Made by a program: the position numbers and the translations under genes
NCBI GenBank assembly: GCA_947454305.1
Contig: CANGJE010000021.1
Location: 1-35,459 of the forward strand
DNA length: 35,459 nucleotides
DNA from: Oxalobacteraceae bacterium
GTDB taxonomy: Bacteria; Pseudomonadota; Gammaproteobacteria; Burkholderiales; Burkholderiaceae_D
Direction: 5' to 3'
The notes under the pieces: model-generated
What the model saw: the letters and a program-made list of their open reading frames with translations, nothing else
What the model was told of the DNA's origin: nothing
Database searches by the model: none
Shown here: positions 17,943-26,219 of the stretch, piece by piece
Position numbering within the stretch: the first letter of the stretch is position 1
How the letters are laid out: the number at the start of each line of letters is the position of its first letter

Positions 17943-18872
17943 ATGCAGTTGATGTGGGTGTCCGGTCCAACCGGCCATGTGCGAACTATTTCGATCACAG
18001 CGCGTAAAGTGCTGATCGGAACTTGTGCTATGGCGTTCGCGTTGGTTGCCACGGGCTTCCTCCTCTACCTGGTCGGATTCAAAATCGCCATCGAGGTGAG
18101 GCCCGAGCTGGCACGTAGCCTTGGCGGCGTCACTACGCAAGCCGAACAGCACCGCATGGAATCTGTCTATCGCGAGCGGCTCACCAAGCTTCAGGACATG
18201 TTGGATTCAACTGCACGCGACATTCGTCAGCTGCAAGCCTTAAAAAATCGTTTCATGGAACTGGCAACACCCGCCACACTGCGAGAAAAACGTAGCATTA
18301 CCGAAGATGGTAAAGGGGGACCACTCGTTCCTTCATCCCATCCGGGTCAAGATGTCCGCCAACCCTTGTCACATGCCTTTGACGAAGCGACGGAAGAATT
18401 TGGCCAATTCCAGAATATAGTGAGCGCTATGCCCAAAGATTGGGATCGCCAATTGCTGTGGCTGCAAACTCTGCCTACCGGTGTTCCTATTGGCGGCGAC
18501 TTCAAAGTCACCAGTGGCTTTGGTATGCGTAATGATCCATTTACCGGAACGCTCGCCCGTCACGAAGGGCTGGACTTTACCGCCGTGAGCGGCACACCCA
18601 TCCTTGCTACTGCCGATGGCACCGTGACTCGCTCGGGCTGGGAAGATACCTATGGCAATATCGTTGAAGTGACTCACGCAGAGGGTTTCATGACGCGCTA
18701 TGCCCACATTAGCAAGCGTCACGTCACAGAAGGCCAATCCGTGAAACGCGGCCAAAAAATCGCTGATGTAGGTAGTACAGGACGTTCTACTGGCCCGCAT
18801 CTGCATTATGAAGTTTTCCGCTATGGGCGAGTACTCAACCCCATACAGGTTCTGCCGTTGGGAAATAGTTGA
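17943..18872 (+). CDS. Membrane-anchored M23 (LytM) peptidoglycan endopeptidase
   Basis: 309 residues. An N-terminal membrane segment (about 22-50) precedes a coiled-coil stretch (about 66-108), a linker, and a C-terminal M23 peptidase domain (about 185-305). Zinc ligands are intact: H207 and D211 in RHEGLDF and H288 in PHLHYE; catalytic histidines H255 (RYAH) and H286 are also present. So it should be an active periplasmic endopeptidase rather than a degenerate activator. Ribosome site GGGGGA lies close to the ATG. It is followed 120 bp later by a bactofilin gene on the same strand; M23 enzymes of this layout (LmdC-like) are known bactofilin partners in shape control. Confidence 0.93.
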   Translation: MQLMWVSGPTGHVRTISITARKVLIGTCAMAFALVATGFLLYLVGFKIAIEVRPELARSLGGVTTQAEQHRMESVYRERLTKLQDMLDSTARDIRQLQALKNRFMELATPATLREKRSITEDGKGGPLVPSSHPGQDVRQPLSHAFDEATEEFGQFQNIVSAMPKDWDRQLLWLQTLPTGVPIGGDFKVTSGFGMRNDPFTGTLARHEGLDFTAVSGTPILATADGTVTRSGWEDTYGNIVEVTHAEGFMTRYAHISKRHVTEGQSVKRGQKIADVGSTGRSTGPHLHYEVFRYGRVLNPIQVLPLGNS

Positions 18873-18992
18873 TTCAGCTTCAGCTGCTCAGCTCAAACGA
18901 ATTACGTCTCAACAAATACTAAGTCGGCCCAGCCCGGATCGCGTTATATTGCAGGTATTAATGGCTGCGCGACCAGTGCAATGGAGAGTGCG

Positions 18993-19424
18993 ATGTTCCG
19001 CAAGATGAAACAAAACAAGTTACTACCCACTCAGGAGAAGTTTGACACCCTGATTGGTGCGACCACGGAGATTTACGGTCGACTGGTGCTGCTCGATAGC
19101 GTCAGAATCGATGGCAAAGTCGTTGGCAACATCGAGACTGCTAAAGATAAAAAAGTGACTGTCGCGATTGGACGCTCTGGTGAAGTATCTGGAGATGTCA
19201 CTGCCCACCGTGTCATGGTCGCTGGAAAAATCGAAGGTAATATTTACGCGACCGAGCGCGCTGAATTTCATAAAGACTCTGAAGTTCGCGGTGACATCAC
19301 CTACGGCACCATCGGTGTAGAACATGGAGCAAAACTGTTGGGCTTGGTGATACAGACGCAAAACAATGCCACTACAGCGACTGACGCACAAGCGGTCATC
19401 AAATTGGCTCAAGAGAAGAAATAA
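18993..19424 (+). CDS. Bactofilin (BacA/CcmA family), copy 1
   Basis: 143 residues. The bactofilin core (about 20-125) is a right-handed beta helix of short repeats with the pattern seen in IDGKVVGNIETAK, VSGDVTAHRVMVAGKIEGNIYATE and VRGDITYGTI. An N-terminal basic tail (MFRKMKQNK) could be a membrane-targeting or partner-binding element. An in-frame ATG at 18981 exists; I chose 18993 because GGAGAG lies 6 bases upstream. Bactofilins polymerise without nucleotide and place peptidoglycan enzymes. This copy follows the M23 peptidase and converges on two other bactofilins. Confidence 0.93.
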   Translation: MFRKMKQNKLLPTQEKFDTLIGATTEIYGRLVLLDSVRIDGKVVGNIETAKDKKVTVAIGRSGEVSGDVTAHRVMVAGKIEGNIYATERAEFHKDSEVRGDITYGTIGVEHGAKLLGLVIQTQNNATTATDAQAVIKLAQEKK

Positions 19425-19430
19425 CGCACT

Positions 19431-19480
19431 TAGTTCCGATTAGTTCCGATTAGTTCCGATTAGTTCCGATTAGTTCCGAA
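19431..19480. repeat. Five tandem copies of a 10-bp unit
   Basis: TAGTTCCGAT is repeated four times, with a fifth copy ending in A, beginning 6 bp after the bactofilin 1 stop and ending just before the bidirectional terminator. The copies are otherwise perfect, so copy number may vary between strains. Not in a coding frame. Confidence 0.95.
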
Positions 19481-19493
19481 GAACTTGGACTAA

Positions 19494-19523
19494 AAAAAAG
19501 CCGCCTGAAAAGGCGGCTTTTTA
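19494..19523. terminator. Bidirectional terminator between convergent bactofilins
   Basis: Perfect GCCGCC/GGCGGC stem with a 6-base loop, flanked by an A-run and a T-run. It can end bactofilin 1 on plus and the bactofilin 3-2 operon on minus. Confidence 0.9.
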
Positions 19524-19543
19524 ACTTTATTAATGACGTTATA

Positions 19544-20029
19544 TCAGGGCTTTTTCTTGAGCTCGCCCTTGACCACACCACCTCGTTGGATGGTAATGCT
19601 CTTGAAGCTTACTTTGCCATCGACCACGGCTCGACTGCCTATCGTGAGATCGCGGCAATCTAGCGCGCCAGAAAAATTACCTTTGACGTTCATCGTGTCG
19701 CACGTCACATTCCCATCCAAAACGCCGGATACACCGATCTGGATAGAGTGCAGAGACAACGTGCCGCGCACAGTGCCATCAATGGTCAGATAACCACTGG
19801 AGCGAATTTCACCAATGAACTCAAAGCCCTCGCTAATAATCGAAGGCTTGAGGTTATTCACAGTGGGTTTTGCAACACCACCGTTACCGTTAGCATACTG
19901 AGCTGGATCAGGATCGGACGCTTGCATATCCGGTTCAGCCTGAATGATAGGCTCGTTAGGTTCGGGACTCGCCTCAGTGTAAGAGGCTTCTGGTCTGTCC
20001 CTCTCGTCGTTTCGTCTTTTGTTGAACAC
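19544..20029 (-). CDS. Bactofilin, copy 2, with long acidic N-terminal tail
   Basis: 161 residues. The first 60 are low-complexity and acidic/Pro-rich (DERDRPEASYTEASPEPNEP and on), then a bactofilin core (about 64-155) with ISEGFEFIGEIRSSGYL, IDGTVRG, VLDGNVTCD and VDGKVSFKSI turns, ending KKKP. It starts at GTG 20029 with GAGGG 7 bases upstream; no ATG is better placed. It begins 16 bp after bactofilin 3, so the two form an operon. The long tail differs from copy 1 and may bind a different partner or the membrane. Confidence 0.92.
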   Translation of the reverse strand: MFNKRRNDERDRPEASYTEASPEPNEPIIQAEPDMQASDPDPAQYANGNGGVAKPTVNNLKPSIISEGFEFIGEIRSSGYLTIDGTVRGTLSLHSIQIGVSGVLDGNVTCDTMNVKGNFSGALDCRDLTIGSRAVVDGKVSFKSITIQRGGVVKGELKKKP

Positions 20030-20045
20030 GTGTCAACCCTCTAAG

Positions 20046-20411
20046 TCAGTTGGAGCCAGAGGACGTGGAAGGGCTACCATCTCCGTCGATCTTCTGCAGC
20101 GAACCTTGCAGATCGCCGCCCTTCTCGATTTCAATCTCTGCATATTGCACAGATCCTAGTGCCTTACCAGTCGAACGAATGAACAGCGATTTTTTAGCTG
20201 TCAGCGTGTCGTGAATTTCACCACGCAGATCAATAATATCTGCAGTCACTTTACCCTTAATCACCCCAGAGCTAGCAACAATAAGTTCCCTTGCAGTAAT
20301 TTCACCTTCAATGCTGCCGGATACTGACGCGATGTCAGGCACCACAAACGTGCCATTCAAAACAACACCCTCGCCCACCGTCAAACATCCGCTTTGATTT
20401 GAATCTGCCAA
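20046..20411 (-). CDS. Bactofilin, copy 3, short
   Basis: 121 residues, mostly bactofilin core (about 10-105) with IEGEITARELIVASSGVIKG and LRGEIHDTLTAKKSLFIRS repeats and a Ser/Gly-rich tail (DGDGSPSTSSGSN). The start appears to be TTG at 20411, supported by a strong GGGAGG 5-6 bases upstream. First gene of the bactofilin 3-2 operon. A perfect TATAAT lies 110 bp upstream. Short bactofilins of this kind can cap or mix with longer ones; that is inference. Confidence 0.92.
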   Translation of the reverse strand: MADSNQSGCLTVGEGVVLNGTFVVPDIASVSGSIEGEITARELIVASSGVIKGKVTADIIDLRGEIHDTLTAKKSLFIRSTGKALGSVQYAEIEIEKGGDLQGSLQKIDGDGSPSTSSGSN

Positions 20412-20521
20412 CAGGGCCTCCCAGATTTCAGGTGATAAAAATTCGTAAAACTTGCAAAGATCAGCAAAGAAATTAAAGCTTAGCTTTCAAGCTTTTACCT
20501 TCTGTTTGTATCTTACAAGAA

Positions 20522-20527
20522 ATTATA
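20522..20527 (-). promoter_or_regulatory. -10 box of the bactofilin 3-2 operon
   Basis: On the minus strand TATAAT is perfect, 111 bp before the TTG start. No convincing -35 at 16-18 bases; TTGGCG is 20 bases away. AT-rich DNA lies upstream. Confidence 0.4.
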
Positions 20528-20551
20528 CGGTGAAATATTCCAAATATCGCC

Positions 20552-20597
20552 AAAAATTGCAATACTTTTAGGAAATTTTCAGTATTGCAAGCTTGCA
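20552..20597 (-). terminator. AT-rich inverted repeat, terminator-like on minus, with adjoining palindrome
   Basis: TTGCAATACT (20557-20566) and AGTATTGCAA (20581-20590) form a perfect 10-bp stem with a 14-base loop; on minus it is followed by TTTTT. It may stop readthrough from the merR-like gene. The right arm overlaps a 12-bp palindrome TGCAAGCTTGCA (20586-20597). Since this lies just upstream of the bactofilin -10 box, an operator role is equally possible. Confidence 0.45.
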
Positions 20598-20868
20598 TAG
20601 ATGCAACATATTAACAGTGTACTAAATATTTTCCAACTTAAACAGATTTCAATTTAAAAATAATTTAGCGAATTTGAATATTATGTTATTATTAAAACAA
20701 CTAATTTGATTGCTAGGCAGTTACTTACCAACTCCCCTGGCGAATTTCTCAGTAAACCATTTAAAAATCAGTAGCTTATTGATACAACCCATACTGAATC
20801 AGTTTTGGCTTCCGATAAAGGCTAATGGCTTATACGAAAAATTTATTGTAATTATTCGAAATAATGAT
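20598..20868. other. Strongly AT-rich gap, no gene supported
   Basis: Very AT-rich, with runs of TTA/AAT. A 72-codon plus-strand frame at 20710-20928 passes through it but has no ribosome site and no recognisable protein pattern. I see no other gene here. The next 100 bp hold the sRNA candidate. Confidence 0.45.
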
Positions 20869-20897
20869 TTGCCTTATATATTGCGAAGCAGCATAAT
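20869..20897 (+). promoter_or_regulatory. Promoter of the candidate sRNA
   Basis: TTGCCT (20869-20874, 4 of 6) and CATAAT (20892-20897, 5 of 6) with exactly 17-base spacing. Expected start is near 20901-20904. Confidence 0.55.
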
Positions 20898-20900
20898 CCA

Positions 20901-20967
20901 GACGTCTCCTCTATATCTCCTCCTCTGATATAGATTTATAGCCCGCTCTCTGAGCGGGCTTTTTTTT
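20901..20967 (+). ncRNA. Candidate 65-nt sRNA with CU-rich loop
   Basis: Between the promoter and a strong terminator the RNA would be about 65 nt. It begins with a CU-rich tail (GACGUCUCCUC). Hairpin 1 (20911-20933) is CUAUAUC/GAUAUAG with the 9-base loop UCCUCCUCU. Hairpin 2 is the terminator. An exposed UCCUCC can pair with Shine-Dalgarno sequences. CU-rich loop sRNAs (the CcsR/cuckoo type) are known in proteobacteria. There is no coding gene on this strand to explain the terminator. Expression and family are inference. Confidence 0.55.
20941..20967 (+). terminator. Strong plus-strand intrinsic terminator
   Basis: GCCCGCTC/GAGCGGGC perfect 8-bp stem, loop TCT, followed by eight T. On minus the downstream side lacks a T-run, so it acts on plus, where no protein gene precedes it. 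Confidence 0.85.
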
Positions 20968-21016
20968 GCCTACGCGACGTATCAAATGAGGGAAGTGCCT
21001 TTAACAGGCAAAGTAA

Positions 21017-21397
21017 TCAGGCTCTCAGTAAAACCAAGATGCCTTCAAGCTCAACTCGTAGAGCGGCCATATCATTGCCTATAGTAGGCAGACGAGTTAG
21101 CGGGATATCGGGAACCGATGGACGTGTATCGAGTTTGTTTCGTGCACCGCTGATAGTGAAGCCCTGCTCGTATAACAACTCTCTTATACGACGTATCAGC
21201 AGCACTTCATGATGTTGGTAATAGCGGCGGTTACCACGACGCTTGACTGGCTTAAGCTGCGTAAACTCCTGCTCCCAGTAACGCAAGACGTGCGGCTTTA
21301 CACCGCACAGCTCACTCACTTCACCAATAGTGAAATAGCGCTTTGCCGGAATCGGAGGCAAAGGGGCCAGCAGGGGCTTGGCTGCGCGGTCGTTCAT
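21017..21397 (-). CDS. MerR-family transcriptional regulator
   Basis: 126 residues with an N-terminal MerR winged helix (about 21-90): YFTIGEVSELCGVKPHVLRYWEQEF, then RGNRRYYQHHEVLLIRRIRELLYEQGFTI. The C-terminal part is short and lacks the cysteines of metal-sensing MerR proteins, so the inducer is unknown. It lies 14 bp after ihfA, and this merR-like gene next to ihfA is a common arrangement in betaproteobacteria. No ribosome site is evident, so translation may be coupled to ihfA. Confidence 0.88.
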   Translation of the reverse strand: MNDRAAKPLLAPLPPIPAKRYFTIGEVSELCGVKPHVLRYWEQEFTQLKPVKRRGNRRYYQHHEVLLIRRIRELLYEQGFTISGARNKLDTRPSVPDIPLTRLPTIGNDMAALRVELEGILVLLRA

Positions 21398-21411
21398 GGA
21401 AGCGGTGATTA

Positions 21412-21825
21412 TTAACCAGCATGCACAGATGAACGCCGAGTGGCGCTGTCAACCATGGCTTTTAGCTTCTGGCTAGCATGAAAGGTAACAACACGGCGAG
21501 CGCTAATAGGAATTTCCTGACCGGTCTTAGGATTTCGACCCGGTCGCTGCGGTTTATCACGTAACTGAAAATTCCCGAAACCAGAAAGCTTTACCGACTC
21601 GCCACGCTCAAGCGCATCACGAATCTCTTCGAAAAACGTTTCAACCATATCCTTGGCTTCACGCTTATTGAGACCGACTTGCTCAAACAGCATTTCAGCG
21701 AGTTCGGCTTTGGTCAGGGTCGGAAGTTCTTTTTCAGCTGCAGCGTTTTCTTGCGACGCCAGCAAAGCGCGGCCAAGATCAGCGGCAACAACGGACTCCA
21801 TTTCGACAGGATTGCTGTGGTTCAT
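21412..21825 (-). CDS. ihfA: Integration host factor subunit alpha
   Basis: 137 residues. The HU/IHF fold is at about 37-130 ([29 protein letters not shown], then [27 protein letters not shown] with the DNA-bending beta arm). It is longer than the 99-residue E. coli protein because of a 35-residue N-terminal extension ([11 protein letters not shown]...); extensions are seen in Burkholderiales. IHF bends DNA in replication, recombination and transcription. It sits 30 bp after pheT, as in many proteobacteria. Neither possible start (M1 or M9) has a good ribosome site, so the exact N-terminus is uncertain. Confidence 0.96.
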   Translation of the reverse strand: MNHSNPVEMESVVAADLGRALLASQENAAAEKELPTLTKAELAEMLFEQVGLNKREAKDMVETFFEEIRDALERGESVKLSGFGNFQLRDKPQRPGRNPKTGQEIPISARRVVTFHASQKLKAMVDSATRRSSVHAG

Positions 21826-21855
21826 GATGTATTTTTTTAAGTCAATCCGGCGTGC

Positions 21856-24285
21856 TTATTTGCGTAATGTCGCCCCAAGCTTTTTGTTGACAACATCAAT
21901 AAACGCGCTTATCGCAGCGTCGATAGAGTCGTCTTGCAGGGTGCTTTGAGTATCTTGCATGGTAATGCGGAAAGCAAGACTTTTTTCGTCCGGAAGCAGT
22001 CCTTTTCCACGATATTCATCAAATAAAACAATATGTTGCATGATTCGACAGACTTGGCTTCCCGTACGCTGCTCATCGAATACGTCAAAAATACTTTGCA
22101 CATTTAATGACTGTTTGACAAGCAAAGCCAAATCGCGCGTGACCGCAGGGAATTTCGAAATCTCCGCATACATTGGCACGGCTTTGTGCTGTAGAAAATC
22201 AGCCTCTACCTCGAACAAAACCGGTGCAAGAGGTAATTCCAAACTTTGCTGTAAACGAGGGTGCAACTCACCAATAAAGCCCACTGGCGCACCATCAACC
22301 AAGACTTGCGCTGATCGACCGGGGTGCAACGCAGGATGAGCCAGTGGCGCAAAATGCAGCTTTTGAGGTGCGCACAAAGCTTCAAGGTCCGCTTTGATAT
22401 CAAAAAAATCAACGCTGCGAGCTTCATGCCCCCATTGCTCATTTACGACAGGGCCGTAGGCAATTGCTGCGACATGTTTAGATTGGTGAATACCTGCCAC
22501 CGTTAACGGACCATCAACGACGTGGCTGTCATTGTTGAACACAGCACCCACTTCAAACACGCGAACCCGCGATGCTTTACGGTTGATGTTGTAACGAATA
22601 TTCGACACCAAACCACTGATCAATTGCGAGCGCATCACACTCATCTGACTCGCAATCGGATTCAAAAGTCGGATGGGATGCGTATTTCCAGCAAAATCTA
22701 CTTCCGCTTCTGCTTCGACAAAACTAAAGTTCACGACTTCCTGATAATCCAGGTCAGCCAACTGTCGACGCACCGTAAACAATGAGCGGCTTTGCTCCGG
22801 CAAAATTCGAATCTGATTAGCAGCGACCGGCGGCAATGCGGGGATATTTTCAAATCCGTGGACACGCGCAATTTCTTCGATCAAATCTTCTTCAATCTCA
22901 ATGTCGAAGCGATAGCTAGGCGCTGTCACTTCAAACACATCATCTTTATGCGTATGGCTCAAACCTAAGCGCGTAAAAATAGTGGCAATCTCATCACTTG
23001 CCAAAGGAATGCCGATGATCTTCGAAGCACGAGCAACGCGCAGTCGTACTGGCTTACGCTCAGGAAGCTGAGTCACCTGATCGTCCACTGGGCCCACTTT
23101 AGTCTGGCCAGGCACGCCACAAATCTCGATTAATAACTGCGTAATACGTTCGATATGCTCAACCGTCGTTGCGAAATCAACGCCACGCTCAAAACGATGC
23201 GCTGCATCGGTAGAAAAATTATAGCGACGGGCTCTACCCTGAATAGCATTCGGCCACCAGAACGCCGCTTCTAAATAAATATTCGTGGTCTCGAGTGAAA
23301 CCGCTGTCGCATCACCGCCCATAATTCCCGCGAGTGACTCAACCTGCTGTTCATCCGCGATCACTCCGACCCAATCATCAATCTCAACGGTTGTCCCGTT
23401 CAAGAGCTTGAGCGACTCACCTTTACGCCCCCAACGCACTTCGAGGTTGCCGTGAATTTTGTCCAAATCAAACACATGGGTAGGACGGCCCAACTCCAAC
23501 ATCACATAGTTCGATATATCAACCAGCGCAGAGATAGGTCGTTGACCACTGCGTTCCAAACGCTGCTTCATCCATTCAGGCGTTGCTGCTTTTGCGTTCA
23601 AACCACGAATCACACGACCCGAAAAACGGCCGCAAAGATCAGGCGCGCTGATGTTTACTTTTAATTTTTCATCACTATCACTGGCATACGGTTTACAGAT
23701 GGGTGGATTTAAAGTCACACCAGTTAACGCCGACACTTCACGCGCAACACCCAACACCGATAAACAATCCGCACGATTAGGGGTGAGCTTAATCGTGAAT
23801 TTCAAATCATTGAGCTGCTGATAGTCACGAAAATTTTGTCCTATCAATGCACCTTCGGCCAATTCTAATAAACCGCCATGATCCTCAGATAAGCACAACT
23901 CACGCGCCGAACACAGCATGCCTTGCGATTCAACACCGCGCAGCTGTCCCACTTTAATTTCTAACGATTTACCATCCGGGCCCGGTGGCAACTTCGCACC
24001 CGGTAGCGCACAAGGCACTTTCATACCCACGCGCACATTCGGCGCACCGCACACAATCGTGAGTAGCGTTCCTGTGCCTGCATCAACCTGACAAACATTC
24101 AAACGATCAGCATTTGGATGACGAGTCACTTCACGCACCTGCGCCACCACCACATGGGTAAACGGCGGTGCAACTGGTTCGACCTCTTCCACCTCGAGAC
24201 CTGCCATCGTCAGCAAATGCGACAACTCATCCGAAGTCAGCTTAGGATTGACTAAAGTACGCAACCAATTTTCTGAAAATTGCAT
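21856..24285 (-). CDS. pheT: Phenylalanyl-tRNA synthetase beta subunit
   Basis: 809 residues, normal length. The EMAP-like tRNA-binding domain is at about 40-150 ([23 protein letters not shown]). The B3/B4 domain with editing site follows (about 210-400), then B5 and the catalytic-like core, ending in the ferredoxin-fold anticodon-binding domain (about 715-805, [18 protein letters not shown]). Together with PheS it forms the alpha2beta2 enzyme. It starts 22 bp after pheS, on the same transcript. Confidence 0.98.
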   Translation of the reverse strand: MQFSENWLRTLVNPKLTSDELSHLLTMAGLEVEEVEPVAPPFTHVVVAQVREVTRHPNADRLNVCQVDAGTGTLLTIVCGAPNVRVGMKVPCALPGAKLPPGPDGKSLEIKVGQLRGVESQGMLCSARELCLSEDHGGLLELAEGALIGQNFRDYQQLNDLKFTIKLTPNRADCLSVLGVAREVSALTGVTLNPPICKPYASDSDEKLKVNISAPDLCGRFSGRVIRGLNAKAATPEWMKQRLERSGQRPISALVDISNYVMLELGRPTHVFDLDKIHGNLEVRWGRKGESLKLLNGTTVEIDDWVGVIADEQQVESLAGIMGGDATAVSLETTNIYLEAAFWWPNAIQGRARRYNFSTDAAHRFERGVDFATTVEHIERITQLLIEICGVPGQTKVGPVDDQVTQLPERKPVRLRVARASKIIGIPLASDEIATIFTRLGLSHTHKDDVFEVTAPSYRFDIEIEEDLIEEIARVHGFENIPALPPVAANQIRILPEQSRSLFTVRRQLADLDYQEVVNFSFVEAEAEVDFAGNTHPIRLLNPIASQMSVMRSQLISGLVSNIRYNINRKASRVRVFEVGAVFNNDSHVVDGPLTVAGIHQSKHVAAIAYGPVVNEQWGHEARSVDFFDIKADLEALCAPQKLHFAPLAHPALHPGRSAQVLVDGAPVGFIGELHPRLQQSLELPLAPVLFEVEADFLQHKAVPMYAEISKFPAVTRDLALLVKQSLNVQSIFDVFDEQRTGSQVCRIMQHIVLFDEYRGKGLLPDEKSLAFRITMQDTQSTLQDDSIDAAISAFIDVVNKKLGATLRK

Positions 24286-24307
24286 GGTGTGCCAGTAATG
24301 AACGGTG

Positions 24308-25324
24308 TCAGTTAAATTGCTTTAGAAAGCGTAAGTCGCCTTCGTAGAACAGACGTAAATCATTGATGCCATAACGCAGCATGGTCAGACGCTCCAGACC
24401 CGAGCCAAAAGCAAACCCAATGAACTCTTCTGGATCTAAACCCATATTTCTTAATACTGTAGGGTGAACCTGACCTGCGCCCGACACTTCAAGCCAACGA
24501 CCTTTCAGCGGACCACTGCCAAAGGCAATATCGATCTCAGCGGAAGGCTCAGTAAAGGGAAAATACGAAGGACGAAAACGGACCTGAAGATCATCCGTTT
24601 CGAAAAAAGCTTTAACAAAATTCAGATAAACACCTTTGAGATCAGCAAAGCTGATATCCGTATCTATCCATAAACCTTCGACCTGATGAAACATCGGTGA
24701 ATGCGTCGCATCGCTATCAACACGATACGTGCGGCCCGGTGCAATCACTTTGATCGGTGGTCGATTCATGCGCGCATAGCGCACTTGCATAGGACTCGTA
24801 TGAGTACGCAACAGCAGCTGCTTACCAGTACTGTCTTTGCCATCGATATAAAACGTATCCTGCATCGAACGTGCCGGATGATTCTCTGGGCTATTCAACG
24901 CAGTGAAGTTAGTCCAGTCCGTTTCAATCTCGGGGCCATCTGCCACATCAAAACCAATCGACCCGAAAATGGCTTCGACTCGCTCCCACGTACGCATCAC
25001 GGGATGAATGCCACCAAAACCACGGCCACGACCCGGCAGAGTGACATCGATGGCTTCAGCATTTAATCGAGTCTGCATCTGCGCATCGGCCAGCGCTTGG
25101 CGCCGGGCTGACAGCAATGACTCAATCTTTTCCTTGGCCTCATTAATGACTGCGCCCTGAGCGCGACGCGCATCAGGATCAAGCTTGCCCAAGCCTTTCA
25201 TCTGCTCAGTAATCAAGCCAGTCTTGCCTAGATATTTAGCCTTGGCGTTTTCCAACGCAGCAGGATCCTGAGCACCGATGAAATCGGTCTCAGCAGCGAC
25301 GACGAGTTGTTCCAATGTGCTCAT
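24308..25324 (-). CDS. pheS: Phenylalanyl-tRNA synthetase alpha subunit
   Basis: 338 residues, usual length. An N-terminal coiled coil (about 1-85) is followed by the class II catalytic core with motif 1 region ([28 protein letters not shown]), motif 2 ([21 protein letters not shown]) and motif 3 ([24 protein letters not shown], here [15 protein letters not shown]). It lies 134 bp downstream of rplT, with two hairpins in that gap, the second of them terminator-like. First gene of pheST-ihfA-merR. Confidence 0.98.
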   Translation of the reverse strand: MSTLEQLVVAAETDFIGAQDPAALENAKAKYLGKTGLITEQMKGLGKLDPDARRAQGAVINEAKEKIESLLSARRQALADAQMQTRLNAEAIDVTLPGRGRGFGGIHPVMRTWERVEAIFGSIGFDVADGPEIETDWTNFTALNSPENHPARSMQDTFYIDGKDSTGKQLLLRTHTSPMQVRYARMNRPPIKVIAPGRTYRVDSDATHSPMFHQVEGLWIDTDISFADLKGVYLNFVKAFFETDDLQVRFRPSYFPFTEPSAEIDIAFGSGPLKGRWLEVSGAGQVHPTVLRNMGLDPEEFIGFAFGSGLERLTMLRYGINDLRLFYEGDLRFLKQFN

Positions 25325-25360
25325 GGAATATGTGGCTCGAATTCTTTTTGAGTATGACGA

Positions 25361-25398
25361 TGAAAAAATAATGGGGCATCGGTCGAAACCGCTGCCCC
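25361..25398 (-). terminator. Terminator-like hairpin between rplT and pheS
   Basis: GGGGCA/TGCCCC with inner CGG/CCG pairs across one mismatch, loop 6 bases, followed on minus by ATTATTTTTT. It lies about 37 bp before pheS, so it can end the infC-rpmI-rplT transcript or attenuate pheST. Confidence 0.7.
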
Positions 25399-25428
25399 AT
25401 CTACGTCTGTGTCACCAGCCGTCTGCGT

Positions 25429-25450
25429 GAGCGCTTAGCGAGAAGCGCTC
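25429..25450 (-). other. Hairpin directly after rplT
   Basis: GAGCGCTT/AAGCGCTC perfect 8-bp stem with a 6-base loop, starting 8 bases after the rplT stop on minus. No T-run. Upstream partner of the terminator-like hairpin before pheS. Confidence 0.5.
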
Positions 25451-25458
25451 GCCTCGCA

Positions 25459-25818
25459 TCAAGCGGCGATGGTGGCCTTTACTTGATTAACGATCGCTGC
25501 AAACGCTGGCTTGTCCATCACAGCCATGTCAGCCAAGACCTTACGATCCAAACCGATCGCCGCTTTTTTCAGGCCGTTCATGAATACGCTGTATGTCAGG
25601 CCATGCTCACGTGAAGCGGCATTAATACGCGTAATCCACAGTGCACGGAATACGCGTTTCTTGTTACGACGATCACGATATGCGTATTGACCAGCGCGCA
25701 TGACCGCTTGTTTAGCAACGCGATAAACGCGACTGCGACGACCGCGGTAACCCTTAGCGGCGTTTAAGACTTTTTTATGACGGGCCCGTGCTGTGACCCC
25801 ACGTTTTACTCTTGGCAT
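25459..25818 (-). CDS. rplT: 50S ribosomal protein L20
   Basis: 119 residues, highly basic, with the L20 signature [23 protein letters not shown] and a C-terminal globular rRNA-binding part. L20 is needed for early 50S assembly and in many bacteria represses its own operon. AGGAG ribosome site. It follows rpmI by 27 bp, in the order infC-rpmI-rplT. Confidence 0.99.
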   Translation of the reverse strand: MPRVKRGVTARARHKKVLNAAKGYRGRRSRVYRVAKQAVMRAGQYAYRDRRNKKRVFRALWITRINAASREHGLTYSVFMNGLKKAAIGLDRKVLADMAVMDKPAFAAIVNQVKATIAA

Positions 25819-25845
25819 GGTGTGCTCCTATTGACGAGAGTGAGG

Positions 25846-26043
25846 TTAAGCGAAGGGCATCATTGCGCGGATAGAGTCAATGTTCGTTTCATGAACATTA
25901 GTAGCTCCGCGTAACTGACGTTTATTTTTGGTCGTTTTCTTGGTCAGGATGTGGCGCTTGAATGCTTGACCACGTTTGACCGTTCCACCTGGGCGCACGC
26001 GAAAACGCTTCTTCGTGCTGCTCTTGGTTTTCATTTTTGGCAT
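25846..26043 (-). CDS. rpmI: 50S ribosomal protein L35
   Basis: 65 residues starting [20 protein letters not shown], the standard L35 N-terminus. The open frame extends ten codons further upstream, but those residues do not belong to L35, so the ATG at 26043 is chosen. The ribosome site is weak (AAGGG 12 bases away), which fits control at the level of translation by L20. Preceded by a 176-bp folded leader after infC. Confidence 0.97.
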   Translation of the reverse strand: MPKMKTKSSTKKRFRVRPGGTVKRGQAFKRHILTKKTTKNKRQLRGATNVHETNIDSIRAMMPFA

Positions 26044-26219
26044 GACACACGCTGCCCTTTCAGGCAGTTCCATTTTTTTACGATTACAGGTGGCAGCAAA
26101 ACACTGCTCTTGGATGCCTGCACTCGCTTCTTATTGGCGACGGCATCGAGGCCATCGCATCCTGAGGGTTACCCCCCAAGCACCTCGCTTTTTTAGCAAG
26201 ACGCGGATTCTATCAAAAA
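26044..26219 (-). promoter_or_regulatory. Folded leader between infC and rpmI, candidate L20 control region
   Basis: At 26137-26158 GCGATGGC and GCCGTCGC pair over 8 positions (one G-U) around a 6-base loop, and a GGG/CCC element with run of G lies at about 26170-26180. Long gap for an otherwise tight operon. In other bacteria L20 binds this mRNA region to repress rpmI-rplT; that it does so here is inference. Confidence 0.35.

Noticed and set aside
19431..19480. Tandem repeat as a CRISPR-like array
   Set aside because: Units are 10 bp, directly adjacent with no spacers, and no cas genes are nearby.
20710..20928. 72-codon plus-strand frame in the AT-rich gap
   Set aside because: No ribosome site, AT-driven composition, no recognisable protein pattern, and it overlaps the better-supported sRNA promoter and hairpin.
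25325..25379. Frame reading [10 protein letters not shown] before pheS, resembling a pheM leader
   Set aside because: Its Phe codons come from the T-run after the terminator stem and it runs on past the pheS start; a leader peptide must precede the terminator.
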